Of a DNA stretch of 64,000 nt, positions 47,006 to 58,626 are shown one piece after another (the first letter of the stretch is position 1; the number at the start of each line of letters is the position of its first letter). The position numbers and the translations under genes are program-made. The DNA lies in NCBI GenBank assembly GCA_009809945.1, contig WTPW01001578.1, positions 62,001 through 126,000 of the forward strand, read 5' to 3'. This stretch comes from Gigaspora margarita. Taxonomy: Eukaryota; Glomeromycota; Glomeromycetes; Diversisporales; Gigasporaceae. Under the pieces are notes generated by a model. That model saw only the letters and a list, made by a program, of their open reading frames with translations, was not told the DNA's origin and made no database searches.

Positions 47006-49453
47006 TTTTTCCAAGTTAAGGTGCTCACTTCAGAAGTAAGAGTTTTATTCAAGCATTATTAGATCCTGGGCTTCCTACATGGAAGTTACCTAATATAGTA
47101 CATTGACAAGAGTACAACTAGCCACACCTACAACTTTTGGTTGCCTATTTAAGAAGCTATCTGAAGGTTCTACACTAGCTGCCATACCTGCAACCTGCAT
47201 ACCAGTTATTGCCTATTTTAAACCCTCTGATTATTGCTATATGCCAACCCAACTTGTATTACTGAAATATGATTTGGATTCTTTTCTACCTCCTATATAA
47301 CTATTTTATCCTCAATAAGAGACCTAGTAGAGCAGTTCCTGTCTCACACAGGTAATACCTACACTTTGGTAACTTACATATCCACTGAGATAAATGAACC
47401 ACTTGCAGTCAGGAATTATTCTTAAACTGCTAATGTTATCTACTTCATGCCCTTGTGAAGTTCTCTCAACCCCAGTACCCAGTTAGTCACTTTTCTGGAT
47501 TCTTTTCTCTAGTTGCATCCCTATTCTCAATCTAACAACCCAGAAGGATTAGTTAGCCTGGCATTAGGATACCATATGGTCTCCCTCCCCTTGGTACATG
47601 CTTCTGGAACACATGTCCTTTTTCTCTGGTGCGACTCTGGCAGCCTAGTTAGTAGAGTCCTCCACCCTTTTGTCGTTGGTCTGCTTCTAGTCAGTCACAA
47701 TCCAAGATCCTTTTTCCTAGCACTATCAAAAGTTGGGTACTTCTCTACTTGGGTCTTGCCAAAAGGGTTTCTCTGCTAATTCCCAGGATTTGCAATGCTT
47801 TCTTTTTCCTTATGTAATATTACACAAGTTGGTTAGCTTCTAATAACTTGGTATCACCTGGGTTACAGATTAAAAATCTAATTATTTTAAGCACAGATTA
47901 GTTCCATAACACAAATGCAATTTTCAAAAACATCTCCAGTAGGATTTGAACACTGCACCTGTTTTTTGGGAGTAACAAAAAAACCCTGAATAATACATAA
48001 ATAACTCAGATCCAGACTCAAAATTTTAATATAACTTTATATACTTAATTTTATTAAAAGCTTTATACAAAATTATTATATAAGTTCAAATTTTACTATA
48101 AACTATACAATTTTAGATCTGAGTTTATATACCATATATTTCTATTCCAAAAATAAACTACTCTTTTGTTTTAACCAAAAATCTAAAAACTTGTTTTATT
48201 CAAAAATAAGCTACCCCCAATTGATAATAGTACTGCATAGTAAAGTCCAAATATTACTATGCAAATCAGTTATAATCGCTTTAGTAAACTTGTTTAGAAG
48301 ATCAAAATACATATGTTATATAATTTTTATACAAATTGGAGAACTTTTTATTATTTGAGTTTTAATTTTTACCTTCGTGTCAAAAAATTAAAAATTTTTT
48401 AAAAAATATATATAACGAACGTAAAAATTACAATTTAAATAATAAAAAGTTCTCCAATTTGTATAAAAATTTTGAAGAATATGCATTTTTTTTATTCTGC
48501 GCATATTTACATAAGAACATATAATTAATTTATATAGCAAATTTTGGACTTTGTTATATAGTGATTATTTGTGATCACTAATAAGCTTTTTGTACAGATA
48601 TTTTTTAAAAAAATTCTCACACACATAATCTTGTGCAGACAAGTTTTTTGTGGGAAAAAAAACAAATAAATAAATAAAAAAATAAAAAAAGCAATATATA
48701 TACCATATTTTTCCAAAAATAAGCTACCTTTTTTGGATGATTTTTGGACACAAAAAATCTGGAGTTAGATTTTTGGTCAATCGAAAATAGTCATTACATA
48801 GTAAAGTCTAAATTCTACCATATAAATCGACTATTATCACTTAAATAAACTTATTTGGAAGATAAAAATACATATATGCTGAAATTTTCATTAATATTGA
48901 GCACCTTATTATTAAATTTTAATTTTTAAGTTCAACAAATATATTTTTGTAATAAAATTTTAATTTTACCATTGAAAATAAAAATTAAAAGTCAAATAAT
49001 TAACAGTTCTTAGATTTTGATAAAATTTTTAGGATTTGCATATTTTGATCTTCTGAACAAATTTACTTAAGCGACTTTAATCGATTTGGACTGTAAACTT
49101 TGAACTTTACTATGTAGCAACTACTATTAATCATGGGTTGGTAGCTTATTTTTGGATCAAAGCCATTTATACATTTTTGGATTTAAACAAGAGAGTAGCA
49201 TGTAGCTTATTTTTGGAAACTTATATTATAATATCATTATACAAAATAAAAATCTAACTTGTTATAAAGATATTTTTGTTATACAAATAAATATTTAACT
49301 TTTCAAAAAATTACCTGTATTGGTTATACAAATTTAGACATATTATATATTAAAAAATTATATAATAAGTCTATACAAAACTGGATCTAGTATTACATAT
49401 ATTCTTCAGAGTCCTGTGACAACCAACCAACTTCACTATGTTGTTACACCCCT
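47006..49453 (-). mobile_element. tRNA-headed SINE, family 1, minus strand, split by a later element
   Basis: Minus-strand orientation: the head is at 49453 and the poly(A) tail at 47003-47010 (seen as T8). Its body (47010-47970) is the relatively GC-rich SINE 1 sequence. The B box lies near 47942-47955 (complement of 'ggatttgaacactgc') and the A-box side resumes beyond the inserted element at 49415-49450 ('gtgacaaccaaccaacttca'). The whole is bounded by 17-bp copies of 'ttctattagtataattt' (46989-47005, 49454-49470). Open frames at 47103-47300 and 47513-47779 lie inside and are not genes. Confidence 0.85.
47980..49414. mobile_element. Mutator-like element copy B, 1.43 kb
   Basis: Same ends and core as copy A: left aaaaCCCTGAATAATACATA, right ...ATTCTTCAGAGTCC, with the subterminal 'aactcagatccagactcaaa' and two hairpin modules, but without the retrocopy and the giant palindrome. 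It is inserted in the head of the minus-strand SINE, between B box and A box. The flanks AGTAACAAA and TGTGACAAC are a decayed 9-bp duplication (6 of 9). Confidence 0.8.
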
Positions 49454-49470
49454 TTCTATTAGTATAATTT

Positions 49471-50173
49471 AAATATACTCTAATTAGTTAGTAATTAGCT
49501 GTTTTCAAATATAATCTTTTTATCCAATACCTACTTTTCAAATATAACCTTTTTAAAAAAAGGACCTATATTAACAATTTTCAAATATGATTTTATATAG
49601 ATTGTCAGGTCTAATCTGCCTAGTGCCAGATATTAACTCTATTGAAAGAGTATAAACAGCATATATTAGTGTGATTTAGAGATAGTGTCAAAATAAAGCC
49701 TATCTGAAACTAGTTTCAAGAGAGTTCTAATCTGAAACTAGTTTCAGGTTTTAGAAAAAAGTCAACCCACTAAAATCAAAACACCAAAACTACAATTCAA
49801 ACCCCAAAACTATAATCTAAAACTCAAAATATAATATAAAAACTTTTAAAATTTATATTTATTTTTAATAAAATAAATGCAAAATGCAAAATCATTTTTG
49901 AATAATTTATAAAATTATTTAGATAATTTTAATTATATTTTGTTAATTTTTTTTTTATCTTGTTTTATTTAGCCTCTTTTTAAAGCTAGTTAACTTTATT
50001 TTTAATATCATACTGTTATTACAACTGATTTCAAAATTTTAGAACAATAGAAAAAAGTTGCCAATGAATAAATTGATAAATTTTTGATATCTGTTAATGC
50101 AAACAAATTATTTAATTCTGTAGTAACTTATCAATTTTTTTATTAGTAAATATGGATGCATTATTTCTTATTA
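49471..50173. other. Non-coding spacer
   Basis: AT-rich; local duplication of 'ttcaaatataacctttttaa'-like and 'gaaactagtttcagg' words (49500-49560, 49700-49755). No gene. Confidence 0.35.
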
Positions 50174-50357
50174 CAGTCATCCCTTATTAATATCAACTTC
50201 TTAATATTAACCTAAGCCACAAAATAAATTTTTATAAATTTTTAAATATATAAAATTCTCTCATGTATATCAAGTTTAACATAATTTTTTTGTTAATGTT
50301 AATACTACTATCAATATAAATTTAAGCAAATTCAATTAATATAATGAGAGAAGTTTG
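50174..50357. mobile_element. About 184-bp TA-flanked miniature element
   Basis: Left end CAGTCATCCCTTATTAATAT after TA (50172-50173); the right end, read in complement, is CAAACTTCTCTCATTATATT before TA (50358-50359). The inverted repeat is diverged, so this is tentative. The CAGT-type end with TA suggests Tc1/mariner-like. Confidence 0.45.
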
Positions 50358-50957
50358 TATTACTTATTATTGCAACCAATTTTTACTAGTAAGTAAAAAA
50401 AATTGATGCTTACAAAGGTAACTTTTGATTATCAGAATGTAATCTTTGGAATTATATCTTTTATATTGTACTTGTGAATCATAATAATGAAAGAAACTGT
50501 ACACATGCAATATAATTGTTGGATATACCCTATTCCAAATAGTGCTATATATTCAAGAAGATATATAATATACATCAATGTTATTAATACATAAAAAAAT
50601 AAATAGTATACATTAGTGCATTTATATATGATTAAAACAGATATATAATTCATTAATATAATTAATGTATATAGAAGTTGAAGCAGTTTTTGGGTCTTTC
50701 AGGTAAGTTTTGGGTTTAAAATAACTTTTATAGGGCTATTTTAAAATTTTTAGATCAGATTAGTGTCTGAAATTGGGTTGGAAACTGTGGACCACAATAA
50801 ATTTTAAAATTCCACAACCAAAATCTGAATGCATATGCAAATTCCACACATAAATTTGTAAAATTCACTAATAAATTTCTATTTATGCTTATGCACACAA
50901 CTAAATTTTTATAAATTTTTATAATCTGCAAATATTTTTTTCTATATGGTTGCAGCA

Positions 50958-52916
50958 GGACCCCTGAATATATGCATAAAATGTTTGCAGTACACTTAGA
51001 CTAAATTTTTTAAAATGTTCATTGTACAGTTACACAAATCTTATTTTTTTAATAACAATTTAACTCAACCTTTGAAGTACACTTAATTAATAATATCAAA
51101 AAAAGATATGTCATACAGTTACTTATTGTGCAAAAATAGTTAGTCGTACATAATATATAAATATAATATATATAATATACAAAATTTAATAATAACTAGT
51201 AAAATTAATAATAGTAACAATATTTATTTATTGTGCATAATTTAGTATCAACTTTATATACCTGTCTCTAAACTGATTCTAGAATAATATCAATATTGAT
51301 TGCTTAAGTATTACAATAATTGGTATGTACTGTATGGAGAATATATATAATTTAACTCAATAGTTACTAGGAGATAAGTTTATATTTTACTTGAATAAAG
51401 GTCTCTTTAGCACTATAATAGAATATTGTTGCTTTACAAAAAGATATAACTTTTGTAGATTACAACATTGTATAAAATTGAATATTACCAATTTGAATTA
51501 ATAGAAATTTTAAAACATAAGGTGGATATGGGTATTATGATGCACTACCAATTATGGCACACTACTTATAACTTATGATCTACTAATCAGAATTCTATGA
51601 TTTTGGTAACAATCGATTCGTCTCAGTGAGACGAATTGATTGGTACCAAAATCGTAGAATTCTGACTGATGGATCACAAGATATTATAGTTAAAGTAATA
51701 TTTAAAGTAAATATGGATATTATGTCGATAAAAGTATTGCAGTGTAAAGCAATATCTTGTGAACCATTGATCAAAATTGTGTAATTTTGGCACCGTTAGA
51801 CTCATCCCATCAAGACGAATTGAATGGTACCAAAATAATGTGATTCTGATTGATACTTCTTAAGATATTATAATTTAACCAAAATAAGCTGCGCAAAACA
51901 AATTTTAAATTAACATAAAATAATGAATAACTCTTGGTAGAACAGTCCGTTTTCAATACTTTTACCACCAAAATGCCTGCCCTGAAGAGGTTATTCCAAC
52001 AAGCCCAAACTCGCTAAAATCCAATCATGGGATCATGGGATCATTAAGGTTTTATTGTTGTTTTGATGAAAATATATAAGTTTAATTAATTAAATTTTTA
52101 TCAAAAACAATACAAAAACCTTAGCGATCCCATGATCCCGTGATTGGATTTTAGCGAGCTTGGGCTTGTTGGAATCGCCTCTTCAAGGCGGACATTTTGG
52201 TAGTAAAATTATCGAAAACGGACTGTCCTACCAAGAGTTATTCATTATTTTATGTTAATTTTAAAATTTGCTTTGTGCAGTTTATTTTGGTTAAATTATG
52301 ATATATCGATAAATATCAGCCAAAATCACATGATTGTAGTACCATTTGATTCGTCTCAATGAGACGAATCGAATAGTATCAAAATCATTCAATTCTGATT
52401 AATAGATCTCAATAGATCATGAAAAATAGTATGTGCGCCATAATTGGTACCTGCATTATAATTTATTATTTTACCTTGTATTTTTTAATTAACGATATCT
52501 TATGATCTAGTGATTAGAATTGAATGATTTTGGTACCATTCGATTCGCCTTGATGTGACGAATCCAATGGTACCAAAATCATTTAATTCTGATCAATACA
52601 TCATCTATTATTAGCCAAAATACTTAACTGTGCCATAATACCCATATCTACCTTAAATATAATTTATTAACTTTTATTTCTTAAAGCAATTTAATTTTAA
52701 ACATTTATTATATCTTTGTTACACATTAATTTATTTTTAATTAAAACTATGTTGTACAATTAATTATAAATTTAAAATTATTATTTAAAGGTATATTGTA
52801 CACTTAAACTGTTGCTTTAATGTTTGTGTACACTTTATAATAAAATTTAAGTGTACACTTATATAAAGTTTAAAGACAAAGGTTATATATATATAACATC
52901 AGTATTCAGAGGTCCT
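50958..52916. mobile_element. Mutator-like element copy D (divergent), 1.96 kb
   Basis: Ends GGACCCCTGAATATATGC and, in complement, AGGACCTCTGAATACTGATG resemble the GGACCCCGAAGAATA ends of copies A-C. A 9-bp duplication GTTGCAGC(A/C) lies at 50949-50957 and 52917-52925. The body differs from copies A-C. It carries the fold-back at 51520-52653 and small 'aagtgtacact' hairpins near 52795-52865. No transposase. Confidence 0.8.
51520..52653. mobile_element. 1134-bp TA-flanked fold-back element with hairpins within each arm
   Basis: AGGTGGATATGGGTATTATG at 51520 is mirrored by its complement ending at 52653, centre near 52087, with TA on both sides (51518-51519, 52654-52655). Each arm contains about two further hairpins of about 100 bp ('gattttggtaacaatcgatt' against 'ttgattggtaccaaaatcg') with stems like 'gattcgtctcaatgagacgaatc'. 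The innermost part ('ccaatcatgggatcatggga') is also palindromic. Non-coding. Confidence 0.85.
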
Positions 52917-53055
52917 GTTGCAGCCTGCAACTAATTTAAAAATTGAATTTTAGATACTGGATCAGATATGTCAGATCTAGTTTGGCATTTAGCTCTAGTT
53001 GTTAACATGTTCTATAGCAAAATTTTTAGCTAGACATTTTTTACTTGATTTATTA

Positions 53056-53647
53056 GGGAAGTGCAGTAAATCACGTAATTATCTAGGGGGGGTCGGCCAT
53101 CTATCACGTCCTATATATATATGTATAAACAGCCAATAATATTGAAGCAAAATCGATTATTAGTTAATCGCAGATAGTTGCTACATAGTAAAGTCTAAAT
53201 TCTATTATTTCAATCGATAATTATCGATTAAGTAAACTTGTTTGGAAGACCAAAATACACATATGCTGAAATTTTTATTAAAATTGAAGAAATTTTTATT
53301 ATTTAACTTTTAATTTTTACGTTCGTTGAATATATTTTTTTAAAAAATTTTAATTTTTCCGTCGAACGTAAAAATCAAAAGTCAATTAATAAAAATTCTC
53401 TAATACTTATGAAAATTTTATGATAAGTGTATTTTGACCTTCTGAATAAGTTTACTTAAGCAACTTTAATCGATTTACTTAGTAAAATTTAGACTTTACT
53501 ATGTAGTGACTTTTGTCGATTGTGGCGTAGCTGATTTTTAGGTCAAAGCCGTTTTTGAGTTTTATGAAATTTGATTGGTCAACAGTCCTATCACAGGGGG
53601 GGTCAGGACCTATGTAAACCCTAATCACGTAATTTACTGCACTTCCC
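53056..53647. mobile_element. 592-bp PIF/Harbinger-like element with TTA target duplication
   Basis: GGGAAGTGCAGTAAATCACG at 53056 and its complement ending at 53647, with inner 'tagggggggtc'/'ggggggtcagga' also matching, give long terminal inverted repeats. TTA lies on both sides (53053-53055, 53648-53650). A 3-bp TTA/TAA duplication is typical of PIF/Harbinger. The core (53150-53530) carries 'gctacatagtaaagtctaaa' and 'cttgtttggaagaccaaaat', the same hairpin module as inside the Mutator-like elements. The minus open frame at 53479-53676 spans the right end and is not a gene. Confidence 0.8.
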
Positions 53648-53892
53648 TTAGTGATTTTTTTATAATCTTGAGGCAAAATTGATCAATTATGATTTAGATA
53701 GCCATGATTATGATGCACTCTAATATATTACTACACAAAATTTTGGGGACCCCTGTTTGAGGTGTTTTAGATAAAATTTCAGGTTTTAGGTAAGATTTCA
53801 AGTTTCAGATAAGGTTTTAGAAACTATAATCCAAAATCTAAAAATTTCAAATTTTGCACAAAAGATTTTAATACAAACTCTTGTATGCTATA

Positions 53893-54747
53893 CATGGTGA
53901 CAAAATTATTTTAGGTTTTGGGACCTGAAATTAAATTTTTTTTCTGATATTGTTTTTGATCTATTTTACTTAAAACCTGAAATTTTTTTGATACTTTTTT
54001 TTAAATCAACAAAATTATAAAGAGTATTAATATATAAATTTTATTAGTTCTTCCTTATAAAAAATTTCAATTTAGTCCTGCAGGTCAATAGCATAGTGGT
54101 TGTGCTCCCAGGACATTAATTATTCCAAACACAAAATTGCTGGTTCAAGTTCTATGAATGGCAAAATTTAACTACACATGATCATGTGAAGAATGATCTA
54201 AATTAGGATGCTAGGACCACATTTGAACAGCTCAGCCATATCTTGGGCTTGGCTCAGGATTGAGACTTTTTGAACAATTTGAATAGATGTTGAGTAATCT
54301 GCTCTAACAGGGCTTCTAGCTCGTAATAGATTTTTTTGACCTCAGGGGTGAAAAACTTCTAGAAAAATTGGAACAAGGTTTATGCCCAGTGAATCCAAAT
54401 ACAATTAGCACATTTCTGCTCGTATATTACTTGGACAGGTCATGGTTAAATCCCCTAGTATTAGATGGGTTAGCTAATTAAGTTTAGCTAGAATAAAATA
54501 AGATGGCTTAGTACTGGTTAGCCATGGTAGAAATTGAAAAATAGTAATAGATGCACATATATGTAGATCATTACAAATGTACAAATATAGGACCTTGTTG
54601 GGTCCACATGACCAATGATTTTAATAAAAAGACTGCCAATTTCAGCTTTAGATATACACTCAAAGAAATTAAAAAAAAAAATTCAATTTATTTTTAAAAA
54701 CCTGAAATAGACTTTTTTCAAAAATCAATTTTAGTGGTATGTGTGTG
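53893..54747. mobile_element. Repeat element, copy 2, split by a SINE
   Basis: Left part 53893-54074 and right part 54691-54747 together match 46396-46622 ('gtgacaaaattattttaggt' ... 'aaaaatcaattttagtggt'). The SINE at 54075-54681 separates them. This allows the uninterrupted form to be recognised. Confidence 0.65.
54075..54681 (+). mobile_element. tRNA-headed SINE, family 2, about 607 bp
   Basis: A-box-like ATAGCATAGTGG (about 54089-54100) and B box GGTTCAAGTTC (54142-54152) lie in the head; the tail ends 'gaaatt' then A11 (54671-54681). The flanking duplication 'ttcaattta' (54066-54074, 54682-54690) may be longer, through the neighbouring A/T-rich bases. The body differs from SINE family 1. 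Second copy in opposite orientation at 59655-60260. Confidence 0.75.
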
Positions 54748-55104
54748 ATTGATATCAAAATTAGATATGCACCTAGAAATAGTATTATAGATTGAATTTG
54801 CAATATGCAAAACTAACTATGGTTTCTCATATGCATAAAACAGACTGGTTTTGATAAGTTTAAGCTTTAATAAAATAGCAGAATTTATATGATTTTTGTA
54901 AATTTTCATGGGTTGGAATAGGATCCCGAAGAATATATGTAATACTGAAATCCAGTTTTGTATAGACTTAATATAATTTTTTAATATGTTATATGTTTAA
55001 ATTTGTATAACCAACAGGTAATTTTTCAAAAAGTTAGATTTTTATTTGTATACAAAGATATCTTTATAACAAGTTAGATTTTTATTTTGTATAAGTATAC
55101 TATA

Positions 55105-56716
55105 CAGTATAGTGATTTAAGCTAGCTAATGCAGCTGCAGCTAAGCTGGCTTAGCCAGCTAAGCTAGCTGATGTAATGTGATCAGCTAGCTAATGTGGCT
55201 AAAAGCTAACAATTAATAAGAATTTAATAAATTCTAAAAAGAAAAATAAATGGACATAAAGTCCAAAGTACAGATCAAATATCCCAAAATATTCCAACTG
55301 CAGGCCAGTAGTTAGCCGTTAGCCAGCTGCTTAGCTAAGGGAGCTTCCAGAAATCAGCTGATTTTTGTTTACTATGAGCCCACCTCACCCCTACCCCACT
55401 CACCCACACCTGATACCCCAATAAGCCAATCAGATTTTATGATTATTAAAAAGTTAAATATAACATTTAATAGCAAATAACTTTTGAACTACTTGACCAA
55501 TTTTGATGATTCAACTACCAAAATGATCTTCTCAATGAGAGGGTTCTACTGAGCCCAAAATCGTTAAAATCCAATCACAGGATCCTGTGATCGGAATAGA
55601 TTTGTATTACTATAAAGTTCTATAATTTATTAAATAATTATAACCCATTTATAGCAACACAAATTTATTTTGATCTTAGGATCCTGTAATTGGATTTTAA
55701 CGATTTTGGGCTTGTTAGAATCCTCACATAAAGAGGATCATTTTGGTAGTAAAATCATCAAAATCGGTAGATCAGAAATTATTAACAATTAAAAATTAAT
55801 ATTTAATTGTTAATAACTTCTGATCTACTGGGCCAATTTNNNNNNNNNNNNNNNNNNNNNNNNNNNNNNNNNNNNNNNNNNNNNNNNNNNNNNNNNNNNN
55901 NNNNNNNNNNNNNNNNNNNNNNNNNNNNNNNNNNNNNNNNNNNNNNNNNNNNNNNNNNNNNNNNNNNNNNNNNNNNNNNNNNNNNNNNNNNNNNNNNNNN
56001 NNNNNNNNNNNNNNNNNNNNNNNNNNNNNNNNNNNNNNNNNNNNNNNNNNNNNNNNNNNNNNNNNNNNNNNNNNNNNNNNNNNNNNNNNNNNNNNNNNNN
56101 NNNNNNNNNNNNNNNNNNNNNNNNNNNNNNNNNAAATTGGCCCAGTAGATCAGAAGTTATTAACAATTAAATATTAATTTTTAATTGTTAATAATTTCTG
56201 ATTTGCTAGGCCAATTTCGATGATTTTACTACCAAAATGATCCTCTCAATGAGAGGATTCTAACAAGCCCAAAATCGTTAAATTCCAATTACAGGATCCT
56301 AAGATCGAAATAAATTTGTGTTGCTATAAATGGGTTATAATTATTTAATAAATTATAGAACTTTATAGTAACACAAATCTATTCCGATCACAGGATCCTG
56401 TGATTGGATTTTAATGATCTTGGGCTCAGTAGAACCCTCTCATTGAGAGGATCATTTTGGTAGTTGAATCATCAAATTGGTCCAATAGTTTAATAGTTAT
56501 TAATTATCAAATATTATTAATAAATCTGTAATTTTGGTCAAAAATTATTTTGCAACTTTGGCCGGAATTATGAAATTTTGGCCGGAATAACACCTGATAC
56601 TTCAGCTGACCCACCCATCTACCCAGAAATCAGCTGATTTCTGGAAGCTCCCTAATGATTTAGTTGGCTGGCTAAGTCAGCTAACTAAAACCATGTGGTT
56701 TAAATCACTAATACTG
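55105..56716. mobile_element. Fold-back element of about 1.6 kb with an assembly gap at its centre
   Basis: CAGTATAGTGATTTAAGC at 55105 and the complement, ending TTAAATCACTAATACTG, at 56716 are flanked by TA (55103-55104, 56717-56718); removal restores the host sequence seen in copy A. Arms contain AGCT-rich stretches ('aagctagctaatgcagctgc'), 'cagaaatcagctgattt', and inner hairpins ('ccaaaatgatcttctcaatg', 'aatccaatcacaggatcctg'). The gap is bordered by inverted copies of 'tgatctactgggccaattt'. Confidence 0.85.
55840..56133. other. Assembly gap (294 N) at a palindrome centre
   Basis: The sequence left of the gap is the reverse complement of that to its right, so the gap covers the middle of a fold-back arm pair. 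Open frames spanning it are artificial. Confidence 0.95.
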
Positions 56717-57108
56717 TATGTTTCCAAAAATAAGCTACATGCTACTCTCTTGTTTAAATCCAAAAATATAAAAATGCCTTTGATCCAAAATAAGTTACCC
56801 CCATAATCAATAATAGTCACTACATAGTAAAGTCCAAAGTTTACTATTCAAATCGATTAAAATCGCTTAAGTAAACTTGTTCAGAAGATCAAAATACGCA
56901 TATGCTAAAAATTTCATCAAAATCTAAAAAGTTTTTATTATTTGACTTTTAATTTTTACATTCAATAGTAAAATTAAACATTTATTACAAAGATATATTC
57001 ATTGAAATTAAAAATTAAAAGTTTAATAATAAAAGCTACTTCAATATTGATGAAAATTTTGCATATATATATTTTTATCTTCCGAATATGTTTACTTAAG
57101 CGATAATA

Positions 57109-57426
57109 CCGTATAGTGCGCCATAAAGTACCTCCATTAAATAGTACCCCATAAATTAGTACTCAGGTACTGTATTAGTCTAATGGCCTTGAAGATCAAT
57201 ATATACCTGAGTACTATATTGTTCACGCAGCCTTAAAAATTTATTTATGCCGAGTACTATCCCCAGAAAAACTAATATGTATTCATCCCTGCTGAACATA
57301 GTACCCCTACCGAACATAGTACCCCCATACATTACTTCTACCCATACACAGTACCTGGGGGTACTATTTGTAGTTAACACGAGTTTCCTGGTTAATACCC
57401 AGGGTACTTTATGGAGCACTATACGG
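57109..57426. mobile_element. 318-bp TA-flanked miniature element
   Basis: CCGTATAGTGCGCCATAAAG (57109) and its complement ending at 57426 match at 23 of 24 terminal bases. TA at 57107-57108 and 57427-57428; removing it restores the 'cgataatagttgattt' host sequence. The interior has many 'agtacc'/'ggtact' words (e.g. 'gtaccccataaattagtact'). Tc1/mariner-like by TA and ends. Open frames on both strands (57180-57429) are not genes. Confidence 0.88.
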
Positions 57427-58205
57427 TAGTTGATTTATATAGTAGAATTTAGACTTTACTATGTAATGACTATTTGTGATTGACCAAAAATCTACTCACA
57501 GATTTTTTGTGTCCAAAAATTATCCAAATAAGGTAGCTTATTTTTGGAAACATATAGTAAGTATATTACTTTTTATTTTTTTATTTATTTGTTTATTTAT
57601 TTGGTTTTTTTTCACAAAAAACTTGTCTGCACAAGATTATATGCGTGAGAATTTTTTTTAAAAAATATCTATACAAAAAGCTTATTAGCGATCACAAATA
57701 ATTACTACATAACAAAGTCCAAATTTAACTATGTAAATGGATATATGCACTTAAGCAAATATGTACATAATATAAAAATGCATTTTTTCAGAATTTTTAT
57801 ACAGATCAGAGAACTTTTTATTATTTAACTTGTAATTTTTACATTCATCATATATATTTTTTAAAAAATTTTAATTTTTTGAAAAGTAAAATTAAAACTC
57901 AAATAATAAAAACTTCTCCAATTTGTATAAAAATTTTACAACATATGTATTTTGATCTTCTAAACAAGTGATTATAACTGATTTGTATAGTAAAATTTGG
58001 ACTTTACTATGCAATAACTATTATTGATCAGGATAGCTTATTTTTGGATAAAACAAGTTTTTGGATTTTTTGGTTAAAACAAAAGAGTAAATTATTTTTG
58101 AATAGGAATATATGGTATATAAACACAGATCTAAAATTTTATAATTTATAGTAAAATTTGAACTTATATAATAATTTTGTATAAAGCTTTTAATAAAATT
58201 AAGTA

Positions 58206-58493
58206 AAAATTTATAATTTGGTGCACTGTGCACCATGGTGCACCCCTATAGTAGCAAATATAATAATAATAATTGGAATTAGGGTTAGGGTTAGGTTAGG
58301 GTTAGAAGGCTAGAAGGTTAAAGTTGGAGTTAAGTTTAGAATTAGGTTTAGGATTAATTTAAAATTAGATTCTAAGGTAACATCGCGAGAGGAGCATTTT
58401 TCATTAAAAGTGCAACAGGGGTTACCCTAGTAAAATTTTGAGAAGCATAAAAAGGGTGCACCATGGTGCACAGTGCACCATTTTTTAAAACCC
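58206..58493. mobile_element. 288-bp element with 27-bp perfect inverted repeats and internal telomere-like repeats
   Basis: Perfect inverted repeats at 58219-58245 and 58454-58480 contain GGTGCACTGTGCACC and GGTGCACC, so each is itself partly palindromic. The host sequence suggests a 9-bp duplication AATTAAGTA (58197-58205, 58494-58502). Inside, 58279-58305 reads ttagggttagggttaggtta plus one more unit, followed by decayed 'ggttaaag', 'gttaagtttag' words. Non-coding. Confidence 0.8.
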
Positions 58494-58626
58494 AATTAAG
58501 TATATAAAGTTATATTAAAATTTTGAGTCTGGTTCTGAGTTATATATGTATTCTTTGGGTCCTGTTGGAATATGATAGGTAGAGGTGAGCAAATTGAGAT
58601 TTTTGTAGGCAGGACTATCTGTACAG

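Larger units (their letters stand above)
54921..58563. mobile_element. Mutator-like element copy C, 3.64 kb, inverted relative to copy A
   Basis: Ends GGATCCCGAAGAATATATGT (left) and, in complement, AGGACCCAAAGAATACATAT (right), with a perfect 9-bp duplication GTTGGAATA at 54912-54920 and 58564-58572. Order of modules is the reverse of copy A. Three later elements are nested inside (55105-56716, 57109-57426, 58206-58493). Open frames at 57476-57661 and 58021-58236 belong to hairpin modules and are not genes. Confidence 0.88.

Noticed and set aside
47103-47779. Plus-strand frames with Pro/Leu-rich content
   Set aside because: Antisense to SINE family 1; the same sequence at 32272-33244 has no matching frame.
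55807-56166. Open frames on both strands over the second N run
   Set aside because: Artefacts of the gap; the flanks are an inverted repeat.
57180-57429. Overlapping frames on both strands
   Set aside because: Inside a 318-bp TA-flanked miniature element with inverted 'agtacc' words.
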